Shown piece after piece: positions 11,624 to 22,135 of a DNA stretch of 64,000 nucleotides (positions are counted from its first letter, which is position 1; every line of letters starts with the position of its first letter). The position numbers and the translations under genes are program-made. The stretch comes from Priapulus caudatus (taxonomy: Eukaryota > Priapulida > Priapulimorpha > Priapulimorphida > Priapulidae): assembly GCF_000485595.1 (NCBI RefSeq), contig NW_014577748.1, positions 99,689 to 163,688 of the forward strand, in the 5' to 3' direction. Under the pieces are notes generated by a model. The model made no database searches. It was not told the origin of the DNA and saw only the letters and a list, made by a program, of their open reading frames with translations.

Positions 11624-11841
11624 GCAGCCACCTAGTGATAACTACGAGAACTGACTTTACAGTGGCCAGGCATGGAAATGCTCCTACAACTGCACAAACT
11701 GGGCCTAAAGCTATGGAAATGTCCTTAAACAATACCACAGCTAACTCAGGACATAACTTCGCCACTTGACAGGGCCTAAACAGTGCCACTAACTAATGCT
11801 AAAGCAAACACTGACCAATTTGTTCTCAAGCTAGACACCAG

Positions 11842-13256
11842 GGGCCGGATTCATCAACGTTGCGTAAAGTGTATTGCGTACACAGAGTTTCTACGAAGTA
11901 CGTACGCAAAGCTCGTAGGTGCGATTCATCAACGCAGCGTAGCACCTGCGAACGCAAATGTTGATGAATTCCAGTGTAAATCCACTACGCCATCGTGGCT
12001 GCTGACGGTTGAGGGACGTGCCTAGCATAAACCAATCACACTGTGCGACACATACCATAGAAACCAAACTGACGCCTCTCTTGTATGTAAACCATATGGC
12101 TCGTCTAGCTCTGTCTACAGGAGTACGTGCTAGGGGATGTGATAGTTGTCCTCATTTTCGTTTGTATGATTGCGTTCAACACTCGATGAAAGCAGCGTCA
12201 CGTACACGTGCGTGCGTGCGTGTGTACGTACACGTGCGTGCGTGCGTGTGTACGTACACGTGCGTGCGTGCGTGTGTACGTACACGTGCGTGCGTGCGTG
12301 TGTACGTACATGTGCGTGTGTGCGTGTGCACGTACACGTGCGTGCGTGCGTGCGTGCGTGCATGCATGTGCACGTGTGCGTGCGTGTCACGTACACGAGC
12401 GTGCGTGCGTGTGCACGTACAAGTGCGTGCGTGTGCACGTACACGTGCGTGCGTGTGCACGTACACGTGCGTGCGTGCGTACGTACACGGGCGTGCGTGC
12501 GTGTGCACGTACACGTGCGTGCGTGCGTGTCTACGTACACGGGCGTGCGTGCGTGTGCACGTACACGTGCGTGCGTGCGTGTGTACGTTCGTGCGTGCGT
12601 GCGTGTGTACGTACACGTGCGTGCGTGCGTGTGCACGTACACGTGCGTGCGTGCGTGTGTACGTACACGTGCGTGCGTGCGTGTGCACGTACACGTGCGT
12701 GCGTGCTTACGTACACGTGCGTGCGTGTGCACGTACACGTGCGTGCGTGTGCACGTACACGTGCGTGCTTGCGTACGTACACGTGCGTGCGTGCGTGTGC
12801 ACGTACACGTGCGTGCGTGTGCACGTACACGTGCGTGCGTGTGCACGTACACGGCTAACTACGAACTCGCTTATAACGATAAAAATGCCAAGCTATGACA
12901 AAAGAAGCGTAAAAAGCGCCGCCTGTCTGTGTAGTATAGTAATTATTTATTTATTTTTAGTTGAGTAGTAATTTTATGTTTTCTCAATAAAAGAATGCAT
13001 GCTGCGGTATGCTGGAAACACCTGCGGAAATTTCGAGTGGTTTACGGCACCTCGTCAGCTCGTGTAGAGTTAGGCAAAGGTTTACTTAAATTTTAGCTTG
13101 ATGAATCGCCTCTAAAACGGCCTCGCTTGCGTACGCGAAATCGTACGAAAATGTACTAAATAGCTGTGTTGATGAATCGCAACTAAGCAACATCGATTGC
13201 GTACACAAGATTTACGCAAAATATTTCGCGTACGCTGCTTTATGAATCTACCCCCC
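11842..13256. mobile_element. Harbinger-like foldback/MITE with minisatellite core
   Basis: Its edges are fixed by comparison with the other LTR. The left end reads GGGCCGGATTCATCAACG and the reverse complement of the right end reads GGGGGGTAGATTCATAAAG. The flanks carry CAG (11839-11841) and CTG (13257-13259), compatible with the 3 bp CWG target of PIF/Harbinger elements, one base having changed. Sub-terminal copies of GATTCATCAACG/GATGAATCG recur inside both ends. The core (12200-12855) is a minisatellite. No transposase is encoded. Confidence 0.65.
12200..12855. repeat. CGTGCGTG/ACGTACACG minisatellite
   Basis: Units of about 22-28 bp are built from GTGCACGTACACGTGCGTGC. The array is open in several frames on both strands and gives Val/Arg/Ala/Cys/Thr or His/Thr/Arg repeats, which are by-products of the repeat. 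Similar arrays occur at 34725-34905, 49223-49535 and 49645-50400. Confidence 0.9.
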
Positions 13257-13566
13257 CTGAAGGGCACATCGCCAAGTTTCTGACAGATTGGACAAAGAAG
13301 TCCTTATACAGTAATTAGCAGGGTGCCTAATCGGCCTAAACCCTTCAAACATCTTCACCACAATGTGTTCTATACATATGCTTACCTCTAGTACAGGGAC
13401 AAACTCTCTAAGTAGCAAATTCTACACTTTTACAAGTAGAAACTAAAAATGGTTCCGCGTGGTTTCAACAACAACAATGTCAGAAATAACTACATTACCT
13501 AACACCAGGTGGCGGGGCAGCCCAAACCTATCGGGTGTGCCTAAATAGGGTTCTACTCCCGATACA

Positions 13567-14429
13567 TTAACCATATCGTGATTAAATATTGCTGGTTCTA
13601 TTATCGGGGACCATGCTATCGTAATACAATGTTAGGTATAATGTAGGTGAATATTTGTGGGTAGGAGTAAAAGGGATTAGGATGTTAACGGGAGAGGATA
13701 GACATGTTATGATGATAAATGATGTTGTTTCAGTAAATTAATTTGGCTTGATAAGGATTTTTGAGGTGTGGGTATTACAGATGATTGCGGTTTTCATTAT
13801 GTGTGGCCACACATACATTAAAGGCATGGTCATAGTGATATCGGTTAGGAGAGAGCTAGTGTTGCTTGTTTCTATAATTCTTACAGTTGCGGTGACATGC
13901 AGAGAGGAGAGCAGCATTAGAGGATATTTCCGCGGAACATCTTTCGACAGGACATCGATGGGCACATCTTTTGACAGGACATCGATGCGGCAGGCAGTAC
14001 AATATTTTGGCGAGGAGGAGAAAATTACTGTAATCATTTCGAGGACTTCACTACTTCTGCGACGACTTCAGCGACGCAGTACTTCAGCGAGAATTCAACG
14101 GGCAAATTCAGCAGAGTCAACGGCCTTCAAATTTGTGAGAACAATATCTGTCAACATAAACACAAATGTGCTAGCAGATTATCAGTCTGGCAAACTTTTG
14201 GCATAAATCATTGGACGTTATTGAAGAAGACTAAATGCCACATCACATCTGACATCATTGCTGTCTACAATCAATTATTGCATCGGCATTAGAAGCAGCA
14301 ACGCAGATAGTAGACATGCTAAGAGCACAAATTAGGGGGTTGACTTCAAATCATGCTACAAAAGTTTCCTTTGGCATAAACGTTCCTTAGGGCACCAGAA
14401 ACAAAATTATCCAAAGGCACACGTTCTAT
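13567..14429. other. No assignable gene
   Basis: This is AT-rich sequence right of the BEL element. A 152-codon + frame at 13748-14206 begins with a hydrophobic stretch and holds a duplicated segment around ATCTTT(C/T)GACAGGACATCGATG (13940-13985). I recognise no domain in it and do not claim a gene. Confidence 0.4.
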
Positions 14430-15340
14430 CTCAAAATCCAAGATGGCCGCCGGCGGCCATTTCGGAAAACTTGGTCGAATCACAACTCCTGAACCGTTTG
14501 TCATAGAAACTATTGGGACACATGTTTTTTTTAGCTAATTTGAGGTCACTGAATTCATTTTTAGCATTAATTTGGCATTTGGAATACATTTAAAAGTAAA
14601 ATTCAAGAAATAATACACAAAGTTGATGTTTTGATAAAATATACCACACCAGAATTTGTCCGGGGACTGTATTGACAATGTAAGCACATCCGAACACATT
14701 TCTTCATTCAGCTGGGCCCTCATCTCTCTGTACCTCCTTCATCACATGGGTATGGGAACAAGAACCTTGGCATCTACAGAGAAACGTGCAGGGCTGCCTG
14801 TGCACACAGCACTTGCAAAGAGCCTTACAGTCTGTCTTACAATGGCAAGTGACAAGCTGTGGCATGTCCCGAGAAATAGTGGGAATTGTGATGTAGACTG
14901 GAGTTGGCACTGAGTCAGGCGATTCTTGCTGTCACCCCCATTCAGTTGGAGAGACTGCAGCTGGAGCTTTGATGAGCTTGTTGCCCCACACATGTCCACT
15001 CTGAAGTCACAAGAGAAATAACTGAACAGTTGAAATACTGTATGAATAGCTGAAACATTGTCATATTGAAACCAACATCAAGTAATAATATATTTATATA
15101 TATACACATTATTTGTAATAACACTTCTAGAAATACAACTACATGTATAGTAATTTTAACCATGAGTAATTGTTGTCTATTACCTGATGGGCTACTCTAA
15201 GGAGGTGCTGATGCAGGGCATCACTGCCTGGAGGCATATGCTCATAGTCTCTTCCTTTGTGGAGAAACAGAAAAAGTCTAGCAGCATCCACTGTTGTGAT
15301 GCTCTCCTCAGAGACACCATATACCATATAAGAGGATCGA
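14430..15340 (-). mobile_element. 3' end of an Academ-like transposon
   Basis: On the minus strand this contains the last two exons of an Academ-like protein followed by an untranslated end. Near 14435-14470 is AAAATCCAAGATGGCCGCCG, resembling the CCATCTTGGATTC block near 9750 in the other fragment and the TIR region near 48960. The upstream end breaks at about 15340 against unrelated sequence. Confidence 0.55.
14704..15330 (-). pseudogene. Cys-rich C-terminal exons of an Academ-like protein
   Basis: The first exon (about 15330-15184) reads TTVDAARLFLFLHKGRDYEH and ends at a consensus donor (CAG|GTAATA). A 183 bp intron follows, with acceptor TTCAG at 15001. The second exon (15000-14704) keeps the same frame to a stop, except for one in-frame TGA near 14935. 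It ends in a cysteine cluster, CHCKTDCKALCKCC then CTFLCRCQGSC, like a CXC/tesmin-type zinc-binding tail, probably a DNA-binding module. Retention of splice sites points to a genomic copy, not a retrocopy. The upstream transposase and nuclease parts are absent. Confidence 0.6.
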
Positions 15341-15399
15341 CATCAAGACCAGTAGAGTACAGCGACATCGTGACATCGTAACATCGTCGAGGGATAAAG

Positions 15400-16200
15400 A
15401 ATATTGTATTGTATTGTCTTGTATTTTATATTATATTGTATTATTCAGTGTGTTATTTATATGCATGGTGTTGTGTTTTGTATTTCAGGTTATGGTACTG
15501 TATTGTAGTGTGTTTATGGTATTTAGTATTTCTGGTGTTTTTGTATTTCAGGTTATGCAGTGTTATGGTACATTATTGAGTTGTTGTGTTGTGTTGCGGT
15601 TTTATTTTCAGGGTTTCACGAATTGTCTTGTTTGAATAGATAGGTTATTTGGCAATTCGTGTCAAGTATGGTATTATATCAGTGTGGTCAGTGAGATTTG
15701 TTGGCGGCGGTGTTAAGCCATAGGATTGTACTACCATGTTACTAGCTTTGGTACCATAGGTAATAGGTTTTGTGTGAAGCTTTGTAAACATTTTTTTATT
15801 ATGTAGGAAGGGGGGATGTGTTCAGTGAAAGGTTATTGTATTTGTATGATCGACGGTATGATGGACGAAGGACCGAACTTTATTTTGATGGCAGAAAGAT
15901 ATGGTGTGTGTGTATGTGTGCGGATGTGTGTGTGTGTGTGTGTTAGATATGTTGTGTGTGTGTGGGTGTGTGTGTTAGATATGGGGGGTTTGGAGGTAGT
16001 TAAAGAAGAAATTTAGATCAGTGGGGCGCTGAATCTATGAGGGATTATCGTTTTGAAGAAGGGGAGGTAAATGTAACGTGGTGTACAGATGTACATTAGG
16101 AAGCTTAGGTTGGGTAGAGTCAGGTAGTTAGCATGTAGTTTATAACTAGGTTGAATGGGCGAGTAGACAAGCGTGTTTAGGTTAGGCAGATCACCCTATC
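15400..16200 (+). mobile_element. 3' end of an LTR retrotransposon (PPT plus partial LTR)
   Basis: The T/G-rich stretch 15400-16020 leads into GAAGAAGGGGAGGTAAA, a likely polypurine tract (about 16055-16071). An LTR start TGTAACGTGG follows at 16072. The wording around GGGCGCTGAATCTATGAGGG resembles the 3' internal sequence at about 50705 and, inverted, at about 40310. The LTR fades at about 16200. A TG-rich microsatellite lies at 15905-15990. No gene is seen. Confidence 0.5.
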
Positions 16201-16904
16201 AATACTTTTTATCTGATTCATTTTAATTTATATAAAAAAAAACTAGATATAAAGTTAACTCATTCAAACGATACGTTCTTAATTGCGAATTTGTTGCTCG
16301 AGAGCTTCAATACGGTGCAGAGAAAATATTTGCTAGGGAAAGGTTGCTCATATGCTACATATACTTTTACTCTTTTAACTGCAAAGTTATATTAATTTAC
16401 TTGAAAGTGGCTCCGGTTCTGTGTGTATACTCGCCAAAGGCGCGACTCGCACTATATAGTAGAAGTTACACGTACGTAAGCTTACGTAGGATCAGCATTG
16501 CGTTTATTTCAATACATATAGGCGTACATAAACGTACACTCTGGTCGATGACATTGGCTCAGGGGATAACCACGAGTTCATACAAAAATGGGTTATCCTA
16601 CTGCCACCAGAAAGCTTCTATCACATGGATAGTGACATTTGTAGCGTGATATAGTAATAGATATAGTGATTGACTGGCTCTGAGAAAGTATCCGTATGCT
16701 CTCGTGAAAAAAGGCAAGGACAAGCTCTCATCTATCAGCTAAAAATTGCTATTAGTTGCTGCACTCGTTTGCTTCCCGTTACAAGATCCCGTGAAAATGC
16801 GTGAATTGTGAAGCAAGTAACAACATACGAAACGCTGTCTGTGGGAATTTAATTACTTTATTTTGCATCGAACCCCGAAACAAGGATTATTCTTAAGTAG
16901 TGTT
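16201..16904. other. No feature seen
   Basis: This is AT-rich single-copy-looking sequence. A 101-codon + frame at 16344-16649 has no recognisable domain. I cannot support a gene or element here. Confidence 0.4.
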
Positions 16905-17030
16905 ACGTTATACTGTACACACAAAGAAAAGGCTGAACACAGAGCTGGACCAGGTAGTGCCAGGTGGCTGTACTAGGAAAGCAAGCGAGAGAGAGAGAGA
17001 GAGCACATGGCACGTGTTGGTGGTATATAA
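16905..17030. repeat. Interspersed repeat shared with 38560-38660
   Basis: CTGTACACACAAAGAAAAGG and about 120 bp downstream recur at 38560-38660. They include the phrase CACATGGCACGTGTTGGTGG. A (GA)n run at 16988-17002 is present here and reduced in the other copy. It is probably part of a dispersed element. Confidence 0.65.
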
Positions 17031-17166
17031 GCAGGGAGCTATATATATACATATACATATAATATCATGGAAACCCTGAAACGACATCCGACTTTTTGAG
17101 TTTTCGAGTTTCCGAGTTTCTGAGTTTCTAAGTTTCATCTGCGCATGTGCCCGCCTGTACTGTGTG

Positions 17167-17246
17167 TATAGACTGGTACCCGTCCCTTCTCACAAGCTCG
17201 ATATAGGGCTATATCGAGCTTGTGAGAAGAGACGGGTACCAGTCTA
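17167..17246. repeat. Near-perfect palindrome with GGTACC arms
   Basis: The left arm, TATAGACTGGTACCCGTCCC through CTCGATATAG, is mirrored by CTATATCGAG through GGTACCAGTCTA. Arms are about 40 bp with a 2 bp centre and one mismatch. One arm alone appears at 32289-32326 and at 20915-20938. Confidence 0.85.
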
Positions 17247-17299
17247 CTGCGTGTACTGGCCATGGTATACAGCTGTTAACCCCCCCCCCCGCATACGCT

Positions 17300-17785
17300 A
17301 TTTAGCTATATGGGCTGTAGGAAAGTGTATTAACTCTTACATCTCGCGAACGAGTTGAGTTACATTTCTAGAAATCTAGATACATATAGATCACATGTCT
17401 TAGCTATGATCTCCGTGAATATTGAGTTTATTGAAGCACGATTAGATTAATTAATTAGTAAATTTGCACGCGCGGTATCGCTGATAGGCTAATATACGCA
17501 CGGCTATAGGCGGCATGCAGGAAAGTGTATTAATTAACTCTCATATCTCGCGAACGAGTGTGGTTATAATTCTAGAATTCTACATACATATAGACACATG
17601 GCTTAGCTAAAATCTCTGTGAATATCGAGTTTATTGAAGTACAATTAGATTAATTAATTAGCAAATATGCACGCCCGGTATTGCTCATAGGCTAATATAC
17701 GCACGGCTATGGGCGGCAGAAAAGTGTACTAACTATCATATGGTGCGAACGATTTGAGTTACGTTTCTATAAATCTAGACGTGAT
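17300..17785. repeat. ~200 bp satellite, about 2.5 copies
   Basis: Three partial units share GGAAAGTGTA(T/C)TAA, CGCGAACGAGT, CTAGAAATCTAG and GTTTATTGAAG in the same order, with TTAATTAATTAG and AATATACGCACGGCTAT between them. Inverted units are at 19480-19711 and 20780-20840. Confidence 0.8.
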
Positions 17786-18949
17786 GCGGCCATAATAACG
17801 AGGCGCGCCGAGGATTGACACTTTGTGTCTTCCAATCACAGCCCATGCCGCACCAGTCTTTTATATTTTTATAGGCGGGGACCCATTGGACCACCAAATC
17901 GCCGATCTCAGGAACTAGGGCATTCTGCTAGGCTAGAACCGTTTCCTACGATAGAGTTTGCCACAAATACTAAAATAACACGCTGTTAATTTAGCGCACT
18001 GCGCTACATCCTTTTGTCGCATTTTAGCATCTCCGTAATCAGAATAAGCCCCGCCTTCTTCGTTGATGGGCATGAATATTGTCAACGCTGTGACCCGTTA
18101 CTGCGTGTAGGTGTTTGGCGAGACTGTTTGCTTTTCGTAAATAATAAAAGGCCCGGCCGATGCATTTCGCATCGAAGTGGGAAAATTCTGTATTTATACC
18201 CGCTTTCGGAAGTGAATGAATGCGTCATTCATTGAACATTGAAGTTTTCTTTAAATTAAATAATTACGAAAATCCATAACCGCGCTACTCGATTGTTTTA
18301 GCCAATGAACGTAGCTGTGTGTGTGACGTCTTGCCCGCGCGCTTTATGCTTGGCTTAGCGGACCTCGACATGGATTTCGGAGGCAGGCACCTCGCAACAC
18401 GCGTGTTTGTTTACATAGCTTTGTGACATCAAGATGGGCGGTGTCGGGAGTTCTGCGATGATAACCTCGTAATTTCTCCAAATTTCTTAAGGTGCATGGA
18501 ACATTTTACCAATTTAGTGGTGTCAGTTAGTCACGGATATGTCACAGTAAGTACTAACCGTATATGTTTCACATACGTACACCTATTTTGCACACAGGCG
18601 GTCGATCATTGTGAAAAATTGTGTGAATATTTACTTTTATTGAGACGTTCCAAGTGCTTGTGCTTTCAACAGTCTTGTACGTCAATGCACGTGCGTCAAG
18701 AGCCACAAACTCAATACAATTTCATCCCTGTTATTGTTTACGCCTGAATGCGTGATTGATCAAGGAGGGGGGTGCATGTATAAGAGAAAGACATTTTCTT
18801 TGGGGGTCCGAAAACCACAATTCCACTTGATCCCCAACAAGCCCATTGACTAACTAGTCAAGAAATTTAAAGGTCTGTATATTGCTCTTATTTAGCCGCC
18901 GATAGTTCTTATTTAGAAGTCTTCATTGTTATCCTCTAAAACTACAGAG

Positions 18950-19090
18950 CATCCGTTGACCGCTGTGGAAACGTGCGCCGGGCCTCGAATTTGGCGCGCG
19001 TCTCCACTGCAGACAGCGCTTCATACTTGAACATCCCCGCGGTCGCGTGCGCATAGCCCGCGGAACTGCGCGTCTCATCCGCGCGCAGCG
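18950..19090. repeat. GC-rich palindromic MITE piece
   Basis: CGCTGTGGAAACGTGCGCCG is followed by an imperfect mirror ending CGTCTCCACTGCAGACAGCG. The same block appears inverted at about 26540-26605. It has no coding capacity. Confidence 0.6.
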
Positions 19091-19711
19091 CTCAGGATCA
19101 ACAGCAAAGCTGTGCCACCCAATCTTGTATCATGTCTCTCTGAATACATGTAGACACATGTCTTAGCTATGATCTCTGTGAAGGTTGCGTTTATTGAAGG
19201 CAGTGTTACAAAGAGCCAGCGCGTGCCACGCTTGCTGCTATTGCGTATGATGTAGGCCTACGTCGATCTTCAATAATGATATTTTAGAACGAAGTATTGC
19301 TCGCAGAACACAAGTTAGTTTAGTCCACAATAGTGCTATTCGACAATTTTGGCTGAGCATGTCTCTTATCCAGACGTATATCAGTGGCTATATACATCAT
19401 AGCCGTGGCTGCGCTCAATACTCGTCAGTATGCGCGATACCGCGCGTGCATATTTGCTAATTAATTAGACTAGTCGTGGGTCGAAAAACTCAATATTCAT
19501 ACAGCTTATAGCCAAGACATGTGTCTATATGTATTCAGATTTCTAGAATTGTTACCCAACTCGTTCGCGAGATATGAGAGTACACTTTCCTGCCGCCCAT
19601 AACCGTGCGTATATTTGCCTATGAGCGATACCGCGCGTGAATATTTGCTAATTAATTAATCTAATTGCGCTTCAATAAACTCAATATTACGGAGATCATG
19701 GCTAAGACATG

Positions 19712-20775
19712 TGTAATGGGTCGAATTACGTTTCAGTTCGTGTAGATAGTTGACGTGATCGTATAGTTAGATGTTGTTCTTCATTTTGCGTTGTGTTATT
19801 AACTGTTCTTAACCCGTAGTCTTATTTCTTGTTTGCGGTGAGCTTGAAGGAGATGTCAGATAATGTTGTGTGTTTGGTGCGGCGTAGTAGCGAAGTTAAT
19901 ACTAATGATTAAACACAAACCCATGAATGAGTTTTCCACGCATAGTAATTTATTGTTGCTCACAGAACAATCGTGAGCAAAGAGTTCAGAAAAGGTATCA
20001 ACACAATATATACTTCTTTCCGTTCGTCCGTCCGTACATCTGTCAGTTTCTGAGTCCGTTCGTCAGTCTTTAAGTCCGTCTGTTATTCTTTTCAACACCG
20101 TCGATATATGCGTGCGTACAAGAAGAGAGAACCCTTTCCGCTTCCAAGGTGTGTCGTATATATACAACCAGCCAGGGGACGTCATCTTACTCTATGCACG
20201 TGCGGTACCATGCGATTTACACGTGTGTAGGCTTTCAGCTAAGATCGAGTTAACACGTGTAAGATCGAGTTGACACTTTACAAATCATGTTCTACTCACG
20301 TGTGCTAGGTTACAAATGCGCACATCCTGTATTCTAAGAATTCTCCTACACAGGGTCGGGTATGCGTGTCTACGCAGTTAGAATTAACATCCTGGGTGTT
20401 GGCTTATTACTAGTCACATAATTATATACTTTACCAATGAACATTTTCTAATTACTACTCTACATATTAATTTGGCACTGTTACACCACTCCCACCGCAA
20501 TTTACTTTCGTGACTTGATGTCACAAAGTGTAGTTCTAAAACACAGCAAACATATAAACACACAAAATTAACGAACATTTTACGATAAACAATTAACGAA
20601 CATTAAACAATTTCTTTTTCTTTATGACACATTTACCTAACACCAACCGATTGCCTAACACCAACCGGAAGAAATGACATCCTGGGTGTTGGCTTTTTGC
20701 TAGTTACATAATTATATACTTTACCAATGAACATTTTCTAATTACCACTCTACATATTAACTGGGCACGGTTACA
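19712..20775 (-). mobile_element. Short non-autonomous LTR element with CATG duplication
   Basis: The left LTR (19712-20485) starts TGTAATGGGTCG and ends CTGTTACA. Its last ~100 bp recur at 20677-20775, ending CGGTTACA. The unit is flanked by CATG at 19708-19711 and 20776-20779, inside an inverted satellite that reads continuously if the element is removed. CGGTGGGAGTGG just inside the left LTR, on the minus strand, is a plausible polypurine tract. That sets the orientation as minus. The internal region is only about 190 bp and encodes nothing; most of the 5' LTR is deleted. Confidence 0.7.
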
Positions 20776-20938
20776 CATGTGTCTATATGTATCTAGATTT
20801 CTAGAATTGTAACTAAACTCGTTCGCGATATGTAAGATAGCGTATGCGAGCAGGGGGGGAGGGGTTGACAGACGTATACAATGCGCCAGTACCATGGCCA
20901 GTACACACAGTAGACTGGTACCCGTCCCTTCTCACAAG

Positions 20939-22030
20939 ATTCAGATTCATTCAGATTCATTTTATTTTGCACTTTTCATTCATTTGTACAGATAACAGAT
21001 AATTTCAGATAGTAGTAAAAAGGGAGAGAAATAAATAATATTATATAATCGATAGGTTTAAGGTGAATGTGCGTAGTGGTCAAAGTAGCAATAAGCTTTC
21101 GAGTTGACCACTACCATAGGTCATAAAAAGTCTGAGGGAAAAGTACAATTAAACTAAATATAGGAAATTAGAGAGAAACAAATTATATACATACATACAT
21201 ATATGGAACAATATCTAGAACAAAAAATACAATTGATGTAATAAGTAACAAGAACAAGAAAGCAATTATAATATAATATATAACTAATTTCTAATGGCCC
21301 TAAATAACATACACTAATTTACTTGAACATTTCTGGTTGTCTACGTACAAAAAAAATATACATATATACATATATATGGAACAGTAGAACAAAAAATACG
21401 ATTGAGGTAATAATCGCGATCAGCATCGCGCTTCAAATCGCACTTTTGACTGCGATTATTTGGAATTAGCGCGATTATTTGCGTGTGTGAACGCTCGTGC
21501 AAATAATCCCGGTATTTTCTATCCCATCATTCCAAGCGAGTGAGCAGTGAGCATGCGCAGTGAGCATCATTCCGGCAGTGAGCATGCGCAGTGAGCATCA
21601 TTCCGGCAGTGAGCATGCGCAGTGAGCATCATTCCGGCAGTGAGCATGCGCAGTTCGATTAATAGAATTATCCCGCTCGGCGATTAGCGCGATTATTCGC
21701 CTGTGTGAACAACGACACAATTATCTCGGTATTTCATCGCAATTAGCATCGCGGTTTTTCTTGTGTGTGAACGCGCCTAATATAATATATAACTAATTTC
21801 TAATGGTCCCAAATAACATACACTATTTAATTGAACATTTCTGGCTGTCTACGTACAACAAATATATACATATATACATATATATGGAACAGTAGAACAA
21901 AAATTACAATTGATGTAATAAGTAATAAGTAACAAGAGCAAGCAAGCAATTATAATATAATATATAACCATAACCAATGGTCCTAAATAACACGCACTAA
22001 TTTAATTTAATTGATTATTACTGGCTGTCT
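20939..22030. repeat. AT-rich repeats, probable LINE 3' sequence
   Basis: It starts with tandem ATTCAGATTC/ATTCATTTTATTTT, typical of a LINE 3' tail in minus orientation. Units of about 170-180 bp around ATATAACTAATTTCTAATGG recur at 21272, 21785 and 21960 and carry CATATATACATATATATGGA runs. No open frame of interest is present. A separate MITE interrupts at about 21404-21775. Confidence 0.5.
21404..21775. mobile_element. MITE with CGCGATTA termini and 30 bp tandem core
   Basis: Ends share AATCGCGATCAGCATCGCG and the mirrored TCGCAATTAGCATCGCGG. Inner blocks repeat GCGCGATTATT(T/C)GC and GTGTGTGAACG in opposite halves. The core (21540-21655) holds three to four copies of CAGTGAGCATGCGCAGTGAG, period about 30 bp. 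It is non-coding. Confidence 0.55.
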
Positions 22031-22074
22031 AGAAGGAATAGCTTATAATCATGTTTAAATTTACTGTGTGGCGT

Positions 22075-22135
22075 GAACACCATTGGAAATACTTTTGAAT
22101 TCTTGGAAATGAGAATTTCTGCTAATGTTTCGCAA
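22075..22135 (+). pseudogene. LINE C-terminal fragment
   Basis: ATTGGAAATACTTTTGAATT and the following bases match, in sense orientation, the very end of the LINE ORF found on the minus strand at about 31500-31545. It is a short 3' remnant, frame not maintained. Confidence 0.55.

Larger units (their letters stand above)
665..13566 (-). mobile_element. BEL/Pao LTR retrotransposon with four nested insertions
   Basis: Direct repeats at 665-2265 and 11624-13566 are the LTRs; without their insertions both reduce to about 525 bp. Between them, on the minus strand, lie gag, zinc knuckles, aspartic protease, reverse transcriptase, RNase H and an integrase C-terminal domain, which is the BEL/Pao order. 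Insertions sit at 876-1947, about 2876-4510, about 7514-9893 and 11842-13256. Both outer LTR ends carry the TGTATCGGGAGTAG start on the minus strand. The integrase core is missing and several frames are shifted, so this copy should be dead. I found no clear target-site duplication around the whole element. Confidence 0.85.
11624..13566 (-). repeat. BEL 5' LTR, split by a foldback element
   Basis: 11624-11841 and 13257-13566 align with the two parts of the left LTR. On the minus strand it starts TGTATCGGGAGTAGAACC at 13566. The 1,415 bp insertion at 11842-13256 separates the halves. Confidence 0.8.
17095..20938. mobile_element. Large foldback region with inverted satellite arms
   Basis: Sequence from 17209-17790 (GGTACC motif, CCATGGTATAC, poly-C, then the roughly 200 bp satellite) recurs inverted at 19480-19711 and 20780-20938. 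The arms are interrupted on the right by an LTR element at 19712-20775. The spacer 17800-19480 is AT-rich with a GC palindrome at 18950-19090. It encodes nothing recognisable. A foldback transposon is my interpretation; a segmental inverted duplication is the alternative. Confidence 0.5.

Noticed and set aside
12009-12968. Several 170-320 codon frames on both strands rich in Val/Arg/Ala/Cys/Thr or His/Thr/Arg
   Set aside because: They are by-products of the CGTGCGTG/ACGTACAC minisatellite, which lacks stops in most frames.
13748-14206. 152-codon + frame with a hydrophobic start and a short internal duplication
   Set aside because: No recognisable domain, splice context or neighbouring element link, so a chance open frame is likely.
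17900-18480. Possible short gene beginning ATGGGCGGTGTCGGG near 18433
   Set aside because: It stops after about 12 codons, with no donor or homologous context.
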